A stretch of DNA of 64,000 nucleotides, taken from Klebsiella africana. GTDB lineage: Bacteria; Pseudomonadota; Gammaproteobacteria; Enterobacterales; Enterobacteriaceae. Shown one piece after another: positions 19,770 to 28,382 of the stretch; positions within the stretch are counted from its first letter, which is position 1; each line of letters begins with the position of its first letter. The DNA is taken from NCBI RefSeq assembly GCF_020526085.1, contig NZ_CP084874.1, forward strand, positions 2,170,001-2,234,000. Direction: 5' to 3'. Both the position numbers and the translations under genes were made by a program. The notes below the pieces were generated by a model. It was not told the origin of the DNA. It ran no database searches and saw nothing but the letters and a program-made list of their open reading frames with translations.

Positions 19770-20642
19770 ATGGAACTTCGTTATCTTCGCTATTTTGTCG
19801 CCGTTGCCAGGACGCGGCACTTCACCCAGGCCGCCAAGGAACTGGGTATTTCACAGCCTCCATTAAGTCAGCAAATTCAGCGGCTTGAGCGCGAGGTGGG
19901 AACCCCGCTGTTTCGGCGCTTAACCCGCGGGGTGGAGCTGACGGAAGCGGGAGAGTCTTTCTATGAGGATGCCCGCCAGATCCTCGCCATGAGCGATGCG
20001 GCGCTGGAGAAGGCCAAGGGCATTGCGCGCGGGATGAACGGCAGCCTATCGCTAGGCATTACCAGTTCTGATGCTTTCCATCCGCAAATCTTCACCTTGC
20101 TGCACCGTTTTCAGCTCGACCACCCCGGGGTGACCCTGCACCAGATGGAAGACAATATGGCCAATCTGATGACCGCCCTGAGCGAGGCCGAACTGGATAT
20201 CGCCTTCGTCCGGCTGCCGTGCGAGAGCAGCAAAGCCTTTAATCTGCGGATTATCGATGAGGAGCCGATGGTTATCGCGCTGCCGCGCGATAACCCGCTG
20301 GCGACGCAGCCGACCCTGACTCTGGAGCAGCTGCGCGACGTGGCGCCGATCCTCTTCCCGCGGGAGGTGGCCCCCGGGCTGTATGAGCTGGTGTACAACA
20401 GCTGCCTGCGCGCCGGGATCGATATGGATCGCGCCTGGCAATCGTCGCAGATTTCGTCGTCGCTGAGCATGGTCAATGCCGGCTTCGGCTTCGCGCTGGT
20501 CCCGCAGTCGATGACCTGCATCCAGCAGCCGAACGTCAGCTATCACCCGCTCAGCGGGGCGCCGCTAAAGACCGATATCGCCATCGCCTGGCGGCGCTTC
20601 GAGCGCTCGCGTACGGTGAAACGCTTTCTGGCGATGTTTTAA
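19770..20642 (+). CDS. budR: LysR-type activator of the bud operon BudR
   Basis: Encodes 290 residues. The winged helix-turn-helix at about 1-60 (RHFTQAAKELGISQPPLSQQIQRLE) is followed by a periplasmic-binding-like effector domain from about 90. In Klebsiella, BudR (also called AlsR-like) activates budABC in response to acetate and low pH, established for this locus. It is divergent from budA, the classic LysR arrangement. Confidence 0.95.
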   Translation: MELRYLRYFVAVARTRHFTQAAKELGISQPPLSQQIQRLEREVGTPLFRRLTRGVELTEAGESFYEDARQILAMSDAALEKAKGIARGMNGSLSLGITSSDAFHPQIFTLLHRFQLDHPGVTLHQMEDNMANLMTALSEAELDIAFVRLPCESSKAFNLRIIDEEPMVIALPRDNPLATQPTLTLEQLRDVAPILFPREVAPGLYELVYNSCLRAGIDMDRAWQSSQISSSLSMVNAGFGFALVPQSMTCIQQPNVSYHPLSGAPLKTDIAIAWRRFERSRTVKRFLAMF

Positions 20643-20733
20643 TGGTCGCCCCTGATAATTGGCAGGCCGCATGCTTTCGCTTTCACGTTACAGTTAGGCG
20701 GTCTTTCAAGGCTTGTACAAACAGGGAAGGGTT

Positions 20734-21126
20734 ATGAAAAAAAGAGTGATGCCGGTGGTATTGCTTGTGGTGCTTAGCGGCTGCGCACCGCTGCACCCGT
20801 CCGATTGCCATAAAACCTCGGCCCTCGGCAGCTGTAGCTCCGGACGTTTTAGCGACGAGGATGAATATGGGCAGCAGGCAAGGGCGATTAAAAACGCGCT
20901 GGAGGCCCAGCTTGCGGATCGATATGCGTGGCACGGGAAAAAATGCCGCCTGCATCTTGAGTTTGCCCGCGATGGTAAACTGGAAAAAATCGACGCCGTC
21001 GAGGGAAATAAAGCATACTGCGCCGCGCTGCGTGAAGCGGCAGTGCGGGCGACCTTCCCGGCATTTACCCGTCAGCAAGTCTATGATGTCTTTGCCCAGT
21101 CACGTTTTAATATGCAGGGAGAGTAG
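20734..21126 (+). CDS. TolA C-terminal-like lipoprotein
   Basis: Encodes 130 residues from the ATG at 20734, chosen for the GGGAAGG site just upstream. A lipoprotein signal ends in the lipobox VLSGC at about residues 14-18. The mature part (QQARAIKNALEAQLADRYAWHGKKCRLHLEFARDGKLEKIDAVEG) resembles the TolA/TonB C-terminal domain, with extra Cys residues that could form disulfides. Asp does not follow the acylated Cys, so outer-membrane sorting is expected. Its role is unknown; it is separate from both neighbouring operons. Confidence 0.82.
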   Translation: MKKRVMPVVLLVVLSGCAPLHPSDCHKTSALGSCSSGRFSDEDEYGQQARAIKNALEAQLADRYAWHGKKCRLHLEFARDGKLEKIDAVEGNKAYCAALREAAVRATFPAFTRQQVYDVFAQSRFNMQGE

Positions 21127-21149
21127 ATATTCCTGTCCCCCAATTCAGC

Positions 21150-21920
21150 TTACTGCGCCACCCAGCCGCCATCCATGTTCCACGCGGCGCCGCGCACCTG
21201 GGCGGCGGCATCGCTGCACAGAAACAGCGCCATTTCGCCCAGTTGCTGCGGGGTAACAAACTCCCCGGAGGGCTGCTTTTCCGCCAGCAGCTGGGCGCTG
21301 GCCTGCTCCGGGTCGATCCCCTCGGCGATGCGTTTGTCGATCTGCTGCTGCACCAGCGGGGTTAGCACCCAGCCGGGGCAGATGGCGTTGCAGGTGATGC
21401 CGCTGCGCGCGGTTTCCAGGGCCACGGTTTTGGTCAGACCGACCACCGCGTGCTTGGCGGCGACGTAGGCCGATTTCTCTTTCGACGCCACCAGGCCATG
21501 CACTGAAGCAATGTTGATGATGCGCCCCCAGTTGCGCTGGCGCATGCCCGGCAGCGCCAGGCGGGTGGTGTGGAAGACGCTGGAGAGATTGATCGCGATG
21601 ATGTCGTTCCATTTGTCCACCGGGAACTGCTCCACCGGGGCGACGTGCTGGATGCCGGCGTTATTGATCACGATATCGACGCCGCCGAAGGTGCTTTCGG
21701 CATAGTGCATCATCGCCTCGATCTGCCCGACATCGCGCAGGTCGGCGTCATGATAGCCGGGGATCTTGCCCAGCGCGGCGACTTCAGCGCGGGCATGGCT
21801 GCTGTCGCCGAAGCCATTGAGTATCACCTGCGCGCCCGCCTGCGCCAGCACTTTGGCGATCCCTAAGCCGATGCCGCTGGTGGAGCCGGTGACCAGCGCC
21901 GTTTTACCGTTTAAATTCAT
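21150..21920 (-). CDS. D-3-hydroxybutyrate dehydrogenase
   Basis: Encodes 256 residues of the SDR family with TGSTSGIGLGIAK at about 10-22, NNAGIQHVAPVEQFP near 90, Ser in NIASVHG and YVAAK near 156-160. The segment after NNAG is characteristic of D-3-hydroxybutyrate dehydrogenases. It oxidises 3-hydroxybutyrate to acetoacetate with NAD. It is the last gene of a six-gene operon that also encodes the CoA transferase and thiolase needed to finish the route to acetyl-CoA. Confidence 0.9.
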   Translation of the reverse strand: MNLNGKTALVTGSTSGIGLGIAKVLAQAGAQVILNGFGDSSHARAEVAALGKIPGYHDADLRDVGQIEAMMHYAESTFGGVDIVINNAGIQHVAPVEQFPVDKWNDIIAINLSSVFHTTRLALPGMRQRNWGRIINIASVHGLVASKEKSAYVAAKHAVVGLTKTVALETARSGITCNAICPGWVLTPLVQQQIDKRIAEGIDPEQASAQLLAEKQPSGEFVTPQQLGEMALFLCSDAAAQVRGAAWNMDGGWVAQ

Positions 21921-21943
21921 TTTCTTCCTCCTTCAATCTGGTA

Positions 21944-23335
21944 TCAGACAATGCCGGTCACATAGAACGTGGCAATGACAAACAGTACCGCGAGGCTTTT
22001 GATCACCGTGATGGCGAAAATGCCGCCGTAGGCCTGGCGATGGCTCAGGCCGGTGATCGCCAGCAGGGTGATCACCGCCCCGTTATGCGGCAGGGTGTCC
22101 ATGCCGCCGCTGGCCATAGCGGCGACCCGGTGCAGGACCTCCAGCGGAATATTGGCGGCGTGGGCGGCGGCGACAAAGGTCTCGGACATCGCCGCCAGGG
22201 CGATGCTCATTCCTCCGGAGGCCGAGCCGGTGATCCCGGCCAGCACCGTGACGCTGATCGCCTCGTTTAACAGCGGATTCGGAATGGCCGCGAGGGCTTT
22301 CGACAGCACCAGGAAACCCGGCAGGGCGGCTATCACCGCGCCGAAACCATACTCAGAGGCGGTGTTCATCGCCGCCAGAATAGCCCCGCCGACCGCCGTC
22401 CGGCTTCCCTCCGCCAGCCGGCCGCGAATATTGCGATAGCCGCAAACCAGCACCAGCACAATGCCGGAGAGCAGCGCCGCCTGCACCGCCCAGATGGCGG
22501 TGATTTTCCCCACTTCGGTGACGACAGGCTTCGCCAGACCCGGCAGGGTGAGCTCATGGCTGGCGCCGTACCACTGCGGGATCCAGTGGGTGAACAGCAG
22601 ATTCAGCACCCCCACTAACAGCAACGGGGCGATAGCGATCAGCGGATGCGGCAGATCGATGTCATCCGGGGTCTCCGGCTCATTTTGCAGGTCGGTCCCA
22701 TAGCCTTCGCCGCGGGCCTGCGCTTTGCGGCGCTGACGCTCCAGCCACAGCAAACCGAAGATGATAATGAACAGCGAGCCGATAAGCCCCAGCCACGGGG
22801 CCGCCCAGGCGTTGGTGCCGAAGAAGCTGGTGGGAATAATATTCTGGATCTGCGGCGTGCCGGGCAGGGCGTCCATGGTAAACGAGAAGGCTCCGAGGGC
22901 GACGGTGGCCGGGATCAGCCGTTTGGGGATCCCACTCTGACGAAACAGTTCGGCGGCGAAAGGGTAGACGGCAAAGGCCACCACAAACAGCGACACCCCG
23001 CCGTAGGTCAGCAGGGCGCAGACCAGCACGATCACCGGGATCGCATGGCGGCGTCCGAGGATGCGGATGGCGGCAGCGACAATCGACCGCGAGAATCCCG
23101 ACAGCTCAATCAGCTTGCCGAACACGGCGCCCAGCAGAAACACCGGGAAATAGAGCTTCACAAAGCCGACCATTTTTTCCATAAACAGGCCGGTAAAGGC
23201 CGGGCCGACCGCGCCCGGGTCGGTGAGCAGCACCGCGCCGAGGGCGGCGATCGGCGCGAAGAGGATCACGCTGTATCCACGGTAGGCCGCCAGCATCAGT
23301 AACGCCAGCGCGGCCAGGGCAATTATCACACTCAT
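21944..23335 (-). CDS. GntP-family permease, probably for 3-hydroxybutyrate or acetoacetate
   Basis: Encodes 463 residues with about twelve hydrophobic segments. Family features include GSASGGMSIALAAMSETF and the MASGGMDTLPHNGAVITLLAITGLSH segment near the C-terminus. GntP proteins are proton symporters for gluconate, citrate-like and hydroxy acids; the surrounding genes point to a short-chain hydroxy or keto acid. A GTG one codon upstream (23338) is in frame, but the ATG at 23335 is the likelier start. The gap to the upstream gene is 47 bases. Confidence 0.88.
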   Translation of the reverse strand: MSVIIALAALALLMLAAYRGYSVILFAPIAALGAVLLTDPGAVGPAFTGLFMEKMVGFVKLYFPVFLLGAVFGKLIELSGFSRSIVAAAIRILGRRHAIPVIVLVCALLTYGGVSLFVVAFAVYPFAAELFRQSGIPKRLIPATVALGAFSFTMDALPGTPQIQNIIPTSFFGTNAWAAPWLGLIGSLFIIIFGLLWLERQRRKAQARGEGYGTDLQNEPETPDDIDLPHPLIAIAPLLLVGVLNLLFTHWIPQWYGASHELTLPGLAKPVVTEVGKITAIWAVQAALLSGIVLVLVCGYRNIRGRLAEGSRTAVGGAILAAMNTASEYGFGAVIAALPGFLVLSKALAAIPNPLLNEAISVTVLAGITGSASGGMSIALAAMSETFVAAAHAANIPLEVLHRVAAMASGGMDTLPHNGAVITLLAITGLSHRQAYGGIFAITVIKSLAVLFVIATFYVTGIV

Positions 23336-23382
23336 CACGACGTCTCACTCTCATTGTTATTGTAGGGGTACAGAACGCGATA

Positions 23383-24306
23383 CTAGGGTTTCAGGGCGAA
23401 GCGCAGCTGATGTTCCCGGCGCGACTGGATGCGCTGGTGCCGCGCCTCGTCCCAGCGGTAAAAACCTTGCCCGCTGCGGGCGCCGGTGTCGCCTCGCGCC
23501 ACCTTCTCCGCCACCAGCGACATCATCTCGGTCCCGCTGGCCAGCTCCGGCAGCAGGTGCTGACAGATATCCTGGACCGTCGCCAGGCCGGTCATGTCCG
23601 CCGCTTCCAGCGGGCCGACCATCGCATAGCGGCGGCCCAGCGAGGCGCGCATCACCTGGTCCACCACTTCCGGGGAAGCGATACCGCTGTGGACGATATG
23701 CAGCGCTTCGCGCAACAGGGCGAACTGCAGCCGGTTGCCGACAAAGCCCGGCGCGGCGCGGTTGAGTACCACCGCCTCCAGCGCGCAGGCGGCGCAAAAG
23801 TCGCTCATCTGGCGCGCCAGATGGGGCAGCGTGGCGCTCCCGGGCACCACTTCCACTAGCGGGATCAGGTGCGGCGGATGCCAGAAATGGGCGATCAGCA
23901 GCCGTTCCGGAAGGCGCATGCCCTGCGCCAGCTGATCCGGCGGCAGGCCGCTGGTGTTGCTGGCGATAATCGCCTCGTCGGCGATCAGCGTTTCCAGCTC
24001 GGCATAGAGGGCGTGCTTCAGCGCCAGCCGTTCGGGGATCGCTTCAATCAGCAGCGTGGCATCGGCCAGGGCATTCAGCGTCGGGGTGGGGGTCAATCGG
24101 GCCAGCACGGCGTCGCGGTCGGCGGGATCCTGCTGGCCGCTGGCCTCCAGCTCGCGCAGGATGGCGCTGGCCACCGTGGGAATCTCGGCGAGACGCTGCG
24201 GGTCGGTGTCATACAGGCGGACGGCGTGACCGTGACGGGCGAAATGACAGGCGATACCGACGCCCATCAGTCCCGCGCCAAGTACCGCCAGGCGTGGTGT
24301 AAACAT
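23383..24306 (-). CDS. 3-hydroxyacyl-CoA dehydrogenase family protein
   Basis: Encodes 307 residues from the ATG at 24306, preceded by CAGGAG. An NAD motif GAGLMGVGIACHFARHGH lies at about 9-26 and the family motif near residue 140 (LIAHFWHPPHLIPLVEVVPGSAT), followed by a C-terminal helical domain with GFVGNRLQFALLREA. It would oxidise a 3-hydroxyacyl-CoA or a free hydroxy acid; the HFWHPP variant is seen in carnitine-dehydrogenase-like and lambda-crystallin-like members, so the substrate need not be a CoA ester. Confidence 0.88.
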   Translation of the reverse strand: MFTPRLAVLGAGLMGVGIACHFARHGHAVRLYDTDPQRLAEIPTVASAILRELEASGQQDPADRDAVLARLTPTPTLNALADATLLIEAIPERLALKHALYAELETLIADEAIIASNTSGLPPDQLAQGMRLPERLLIAHFWHPPHLIPLVEVVPGSATLPHLARQMSDFCAACALEAVVLNRAAPGFVGNRLQFALLREALHIVHSGIASPEVVDQVMRASLGRRYAMVGPLEAADMTGLATVQDICQHLLPELASGTEMMSLVAEKVARGDTGARSGQGFYRWDEARHQRIQSRREHQLRFALKP

Positions 24307-24317
24307 AGTGGCTCCTG

Positions 24318-25499
24318 TTAACGTTGTAGAGTCATGGCGATGCCCTGGCCGCCGCCGACGCATAGGGTTGCCAGCCCTTTGCTGGCGCCCCGGCGCTGCA
24401 TCTCATGCACCAGGCTGACGAGGATCCGGCAGCCGGAGGCGCCGATGGGATGCCCGAGGGCGATGGCGCCGCCGTTGACGTTGACCTTCTCGCTATCCCA
24501 CTCAAGCAACTGACCGACGGCCAGCGCCTGGACGGCAAAAGCCTCGTTGGCTTCGATAAGATCCACCTCGTCAAGCGTCCAGCCGGCGCGCTGCAGCGCC
24601 TGACGGCAGGCGCTCACCGGGCCGATGCCCATCACCGACGGATCAACCCCGGCGACCGCTGAGCTGACAATGCGCGCCAGCACCGGCAGCCCAAGCTCGC
24701 GCGCTTTATCGACGCGCATCAGCAGGACCGCCGCGGCGCCGTCGTTCAGCGACGAGGCATTCCCGGCGGTGACGCTGCCGTCAACGGGACGAAACGCCGG
24801 GCGCAGCTGGGCCAGCTGCTGCTCGCTGGTCTCCGGGCGCGGTTGTTCATCGTCAGTCACCCTTCGCGACGGTTTTTTGCCCTGCGGGACGCTGACCGGA
24901 ACGATCTCGTCGCGAAAGCGTCCGGCGGCGATGGCGGCCGCCGCTTTGCGCTGGGAACTGACGGCGAAGGCATCCTGGCGCTCGCGGCTGATGTCGAAAG
25001 CGTCGGCGAGGTTCTCGGCGGTAATGCCCATGTGATAGTCGTTAAAGGCATCCCACAGGCCGTCCAGAATCATGCTGTCCTGCAGGCTGGCGTGGCCGAA
25101 ACGCAGGCCGTCGCGGGCGCCATGCATCAGATAGGGGGCATTGCTCATGCTCTCCTGGCCGCCAGCGATGACGATCCCGGCGTCGCCGCAGCGGATCGCC
25201 TGCACCGCCTGCTGAACCGCTTTCAGCCCGGAGCCGCACACCAGATTGACGGTGACCGCCGGGGTGTCGACCGGCAGGCCGGCCCGCAGCGCGGTCTGCC
25301 GCGCCGGGTTCTGTCCACATCCGGCGGTGAGCACCTGGCCGAAAATCAGTTCGTCGACCGCCGCGGCGGGAAGCTGGCAGCGTTCAAGCAGGCTGCGCAC
25401 CACCGCGGCGCCGAGCTCGACGGCGGAAAGAGGGGCGAAGGCGCCGCGAAAGCTGCCGATCGGGGTACGTGCTGCAGCAACAATGGCAATATCGGTCAT
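24318..25499 (-). CDS. acetyl-CoA C-acetyltransferase (thiolase)
   Basis: Encodes 393 residues. The acyl-binding Cys is in [19 protein letters not shown] near residue 88, with the His of [10 protein letters not shown] and [14 protein letters not shown] and the C-terminal Cys in [11 protein letters not shown]. It cleaves acetoacetyl-CoA to two acetyl-CoA in catabolism. It begins nine bases after the CoA-transferase beta subunit stop, and the next gene starts eleven bases after its own stop. Confidence 0.93.
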   Translation of the reverse strand: MTDIAIVAAARTPIGSFRGAFAPLSAVELGAAVVRSLLERCQLPAAAVDELIFGQVLTAGCGQNPARQTALRAGLPVDTPAVTVNLVCGSGLKAVQQAVQAIRCGDAGIVIAGGQESMSNAPYLMHGARDGLRFGHASLQDSMILDGLWDAFNDYHMGITAENLADAFDISRERQDAFAVSSQRKAAAAIAAGRFRDEIVPVSVPQGKKPSRRVTDDEQPRPETSEQQLAQLRPAFRPVDGSVTAGNASSLNDGAAAVLLMRVDKARELGLPVLARIVSSAVAGVDPSVMGIGPVSACRQALQRAGWTLDEVDLIEANEAFAVQALAVGQLLEWDSEKVNVNGGAIALGHPIGASGCRILVSLVHEMQRRGASKGLATLCVGGGQGIAMTLQR

Positions 25500-25508
25500 G
25501 GTCTCTCC

Positions 25509-26165
25509 TTAGCTGAAGCGCATTTCGCGCACATCGTCGGCCACGATCAGCCGTCCCGCCGTTTTACGTATCACCTCGTCAGGGCTGACCCCAGGAGCTA
25601 CTTCGCGCAGGACAAATGCGCCGTCGACAATGTCCAGCAGGGCCAGGTCGGTGAGCACCCGGCGAATACAGCCCACGCCGGTAAGCGGCAGGGTGCACTG
25701 CGGCAGCAGTTTGGATTCGCCGTTTTTTGAGGCATGGGTCATCACCACGATGATGTTCTGCGCGCCGGCCACCAGGTCCATGGCGCCGCCCATCCCCTTG
25801 ACCATTTTTCCAGGGATCATCCACGAAGCGATATTCCCCGCGACGTCGACCTCAAAGGCGCCAAGAACGGTCAGGTCGACGTGGCCGCCGCGGATCATGG
25901 CGAACGACTGGGCGGAATCGAAGATTGCCGCCCCGGTTTGCGCGGTGACGGTCTGTTTGCCGGCGTTAATCATGTCGGCGTCGAGGGTTTCCTCATCGGG
26001 AAATTCGCCCATCCCCAGCAGGCCGTTCTCCGACTGGAGCATCACCTCAATACCGGCGGGAATGTAGTTGGCCACCAGCGTCGGGATACCGATCCCGAGA
26101 TTGACATAGTCACCGTCGCGCAGCTCCTGGGCGACGCGCATCGCCATTTGTTCACGGGTCAGCAT
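25509..26165 (-). CDS. 3-oxoacid CoA-transferase subunit B
   Basis: Encodes 218 residues from the ATG at 26165, preceded by GGAGGG. The catalytic Glu lies in MLQSENGLLGMGEFP near residue 45 and the loop GGHVDLTVLGAFEVD near 93. With subunit A it moves CoA from succinyl-CoA or acetyl-CoA to acetoacetate. The start lies one base before the subunit A stop, so the two are translationally coupled. Similar to AtoA and ScoB; the name was left open because either donor is possible. Confidence 0.92.
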   Translation of the reverse strand: MLTREQMAMRVAQELRDGDYVNLGIGIPTLVANYIPAGIEVMLQSENGLLGMGEFPDEETLDADMINAGKQTVTAQTGAAIFDSAQSFAMIRGGHVDLTVLGAFEVDVAGNIASWMIPGKMVKGMGGAMDLVAGAQNIIVVMTHASKNGESKLLPQCTLPLTGVGCIRRVLTDLALLDIVDGAFVLREVAPGVSPDEVIRKTAGRLIVADDVREMRFS

Positions 26166-26166
26166 C

Positions 26167-26874
26167 TCAGTACCCTCCGGCGCGCAGGGTGCGCTGTTCA
26201 ATACGTTTTTCGAATTGCCCGACGATCAGCCGGTCGACATAGATCCCCGGGGTGTGGATGGCGGAGGGCGGCAGTTCGCCCGGCGGCACAATCTCTTCCA
26301 CCTCCACCACCGTAATGCGCCCGGCGGTAGCCATCAGCGGGTTGAAATTCTGCGCGGTATGGCGATAAACCACATTGCCGTACCAGTCGGCTTTCCAGCC
26401 TTTGACCAGCGCGAAATCGCCGCGGATCGCCTCTTCAAGGATGTAGTGCCTGCCGTCGAACTGGCGCACCTCTTTGCCTTCGGCGATCGGGGTGCCATAC
26501 CCGGTGGCGGTGTAAAAGCCGGGGATGCCGGCGCCACCGGCGCGGATTTTTTCCGCCAGCGTTCCCTGCGGGGTAAGCTCAACCGCCAGCTCGCCGCTCA
26601 GCACCAGCTGTTCAAACAGCGCGTTTTCCCCGACGTAAGAGGCCACCACCTTGCTGACCTGGCGCGACGCCAGCAGCAGGCCGAGACCGAAGCCGTCAAC
26701 GCCGCAGTTATTGGAAACCACCGTCAGCCCCTGCACCTGGCGGCGTTGCACCTCGGCGATCAAATTCTCAGGTATACCGCACAAGCCGAAGCCGCCGGCG
26801 AGCAGCGTCATGCCGTCCGTTAACCCTTCCAGCGCCGCTTCGTAGCTGGCGACGCGTTTATCCAGTCCTGCCAT
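26167..26874 (-). CDS. 3-oxoacid CoA-transferase subunit A
   Basis: Encodes 235 residues from the ATG at 26874, preceded by GGAGAG. The glycine-rich CoA motif [13 protein letters not shown] lies near residue 27, followed by [17 protein letters not shown], both typical of AtoD/ScoA subunits. It is the first gene of the six-gene operon running left to the 3-hydroxybutyrate dehydrogenase and is divergent from a LysR gene across a 140-base regulatory interval. Confidence 0.92.
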   Translation of the reverse strand: MAGLDKRVASYEAALEGLTDGMTLLAGGFGLCGIPENLIAEVQRRQVQGLTVVSNNCGVDGFGLGLLLASRQVSKVVASYVGENALFEQLVLSGELAVELTPQGTLAEKIRAGGAGIPGFYTATGYGTPIAEGKEVRQFDGRHYILEEAIRGDFALVKGWKADWYGNVVYRHTAQNFNPLMATAGRITVVEVEEIVPPGELPPSAIHTPGIYVDRLIVGQFEKRIEQRTLRAGGY

Positions 26875-26973
26875 CTTGTCTCTCCTGCCTTGCGATAGCC
26901 TTATCATTGGTGCAGGCGACTGATTTGATAATTTTGAATTTGTGACTCACTCATTTGGAATTTTAATTAATTT

Positions 26974-27007
26974 CCTGTTAACTAATTTTTTTCAATTAGT
27001 TAACAGG
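26974..27007. promoter_or_regulatory. perfect 13-bp inverted repeat overlapping a ribosome site
   Basis: CCTGTTAACTAAT and its exact complement are separated by eight bases. The right arm contains the AACAGG that would serve as ribosome site for the LysR gene starting at 27015. It may be the operator of that regulator, or an RNA hairpin that hides its ribosome site, or both. Confidence 0.6.
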
Positions 27008-27014
27008 ATGAAAA

Positions 27015-27905
27015 ATGAGAATGAGTGTCAAACAGTTACGCGCGTTTTTAGCGGTAGCTCACACTCTGAATTTCGCCCACGCCAGCGAAAGGCTGAATCT
27101 GTCACAGCCTGCTCTCAGCCTGACTATCAAAGGGTTAGAGGAGGCGCTGGGCGGCGCGCTGCTGCAGCGCAGCACCCGCAAGGTGAATCTTACTCAGGAG
27201 GGGGAACTCTTTCTGCCGATGGCCCGTCAGCTGCTTGCCGACTGGGATAACGTCGAGGAGGCGATGCGTCAAAGCTTTACCCTGCAGCGGGGGAAAATCT
27301 CGGTCGCCGCGATGCCGTCGTTTGCCGCCAATGTTCTGCCGGAGGCGCTGAAAGCCTTTCGCGACCGCTATGCCGGGGTGAACGTCACGGTGCATGACGT
27401 GATTAATGAGCAGGTGATCGAGATGGTGCGCGAGGGGCGAGTGGAGATGGGCATCGCCTTCGAGCCATCGCCCAGCCACAATTTGCTATTTACCCCGCTG
27501 GCGGTGGACCGCTTCGTGGCGATCGTTCCCCGGCAATCCCCGCTGGCGAAGAAAAAGCAGCTCACCTGGCAGGAGCTGTTGACCCTCGATTTTATTACTC
27601 TGCAGCGTCCCTCGGCGGTACGCCTGATGCTGGAGGAGGCGCTGGCGCGCAGCGGTCGTCAGCTGGACGTGGCGCTGGAGAGTCATCAGCTGGTGACGGT
27701 GGGGAGAATGGTGGCCAGCGGGCTGGGGGGCAGCGCGGTGCCGGCGCTGTGTAAAACGCAGATGACTTCCCTGGGGGCCGTCTGCATCCCGCTCAGCGAT
27801 CCGCCGATTGAAAAGTGCGTCGGCGCGATCCATGCCGGACATCTGCCGCTGTCAAAGGCAGCGCAGGCGCTGCTGGATACGCTGAAAGGGTTCTTGCCGA
27901 CCTGA
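27015..27905 (+). CDS. LysR-type regulator of the ketone-body operon
   Basis: Encodes 296 residues. Helix-turn-helix at about 5-65 (LNFAHASERLNLSQPALSLTIKGLEEALGG), effector-binding domain from about 95. It faces the CoA-transferase operon, so that operon is its likely target, and 3-hydroxybutyrate or acetoacetate its likely effector by inference. ATGs at 27015 and 27021 are both possible starts; a perfect inverted repeat ends seven bases before the first. Confidence 0.9.
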   Translation: MRMSVKQLRAFLAVAHTLNFAHASERLNLSQPALSLTIKGLEEALGGALLQRSTRKVNLTQEGELFLPMARQLLADWDNVEEAMRQSFTLQRGKISVAAMPSFAANVLPEALKAFRDRYAGVNVTVHDVINEQVIEMVREGRVEMGIAFEPSPSHNLLFTPLAVDRFVAIVPRQSPLAKKKQLTWQELLTLDFITLQRPSAVRLMLEEALARSGRQLDVALESHQLVTVGRMVASGLGGSAVPALCKTQMTSLGAVCIPLSDPPIEKCVGAIHAGHLPLSKAAQALLDTLKGFLPT

Positions 27906-27920
27906 GCAGGCGGGAGGGGC

Positions 27921-27946
27921 AAAAAAACCGGCCTGCTGGCCGGTTT
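27921..27946 (-). terminator. rho-independent terminator of the 46-residue gene
   Basis: On the minus strand AAACCGGCC pairs with GGCCGGTTT around a four-base loop and runs into seven T. It starts five bases after the stop of the small gene at 27952-28092. On the plus strand it also follows the LysR gene and may stop that transcript weakly. Confidence 0.9.
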
Positions 27947-27951
27947 GACAA

Positions 27952-28092
27952 TCAGATTTTGCAGGCGTCGCCGCAATCATCATCGGCAACGATCGCCTGG
28001 GCTTTTTTGTCCGCTTCTTCCAGACGCTCCGCGTTGCGCTCTTCCGCTTCATCCAGGCCGCTGAAGACCAGGTTGTCGAGATCAATTTCCAT
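27952..28092 (-). CDS. 46-residue acidic protein with C-terminal CGDAC motif
   Basis: ATG at 28092 with a weak AGGTAAC site upstream; stop at 27952 followed at once by a strong terminator, which supports a real gene. The product begins MEIDLDNLVFSGLDEAEERN, is strongly acidic with a probable helix in the middle, and ends ADDDCGDACKI with two Cys three residues apart. There is no signal peptide. I do not recognise a function. The Cys pair could bind metal, form a disulfide, or be a modification site. Confidence 0.72.
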   Translation of the reverse strand: MEIDLDNLVFSGLDEAEERNAERLEEADKKAQAIVADDDCGDACKI

Positions 28093-28382
28093 AAGTTACC
28101 TATCGTTGCTGGTTTTTAATCAGCGTCAAGTATAGGGCAAAACCGCCAGCGGATGTAGCCGCTCACTGCGCCGAACGCACAGAGCGTTAAGTCACCCGCT
28201 GGCGGGCTTCCCCTACCATAAATAACCGTTGACAGACTGGCGTTGGCTTAATTAATCACCAGTCAGAATGATTTCCTGTGTATATATTAAATGAAAGGAC
28301 AACGAAGGAGTAATTAAGCGTTGACGAAACGCTTTTATGTTAATATGGCCGCGATTATGGATGAATCTATGGATCTTAATCA
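28093..28382. other. regulatory interval between the small gene and the VirK/YbjX gene
   Basis: 290 bases, AT-rich toward the right, holding the promoters for two divergent genes. A TTGACA box at 28229-28234 is present on the plus strand, but the best -10 about 17 bases later is weak. No PhoP-box direct repeat was found despite known PhoP control of virK in Salmonella. Confidence 0.4.
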
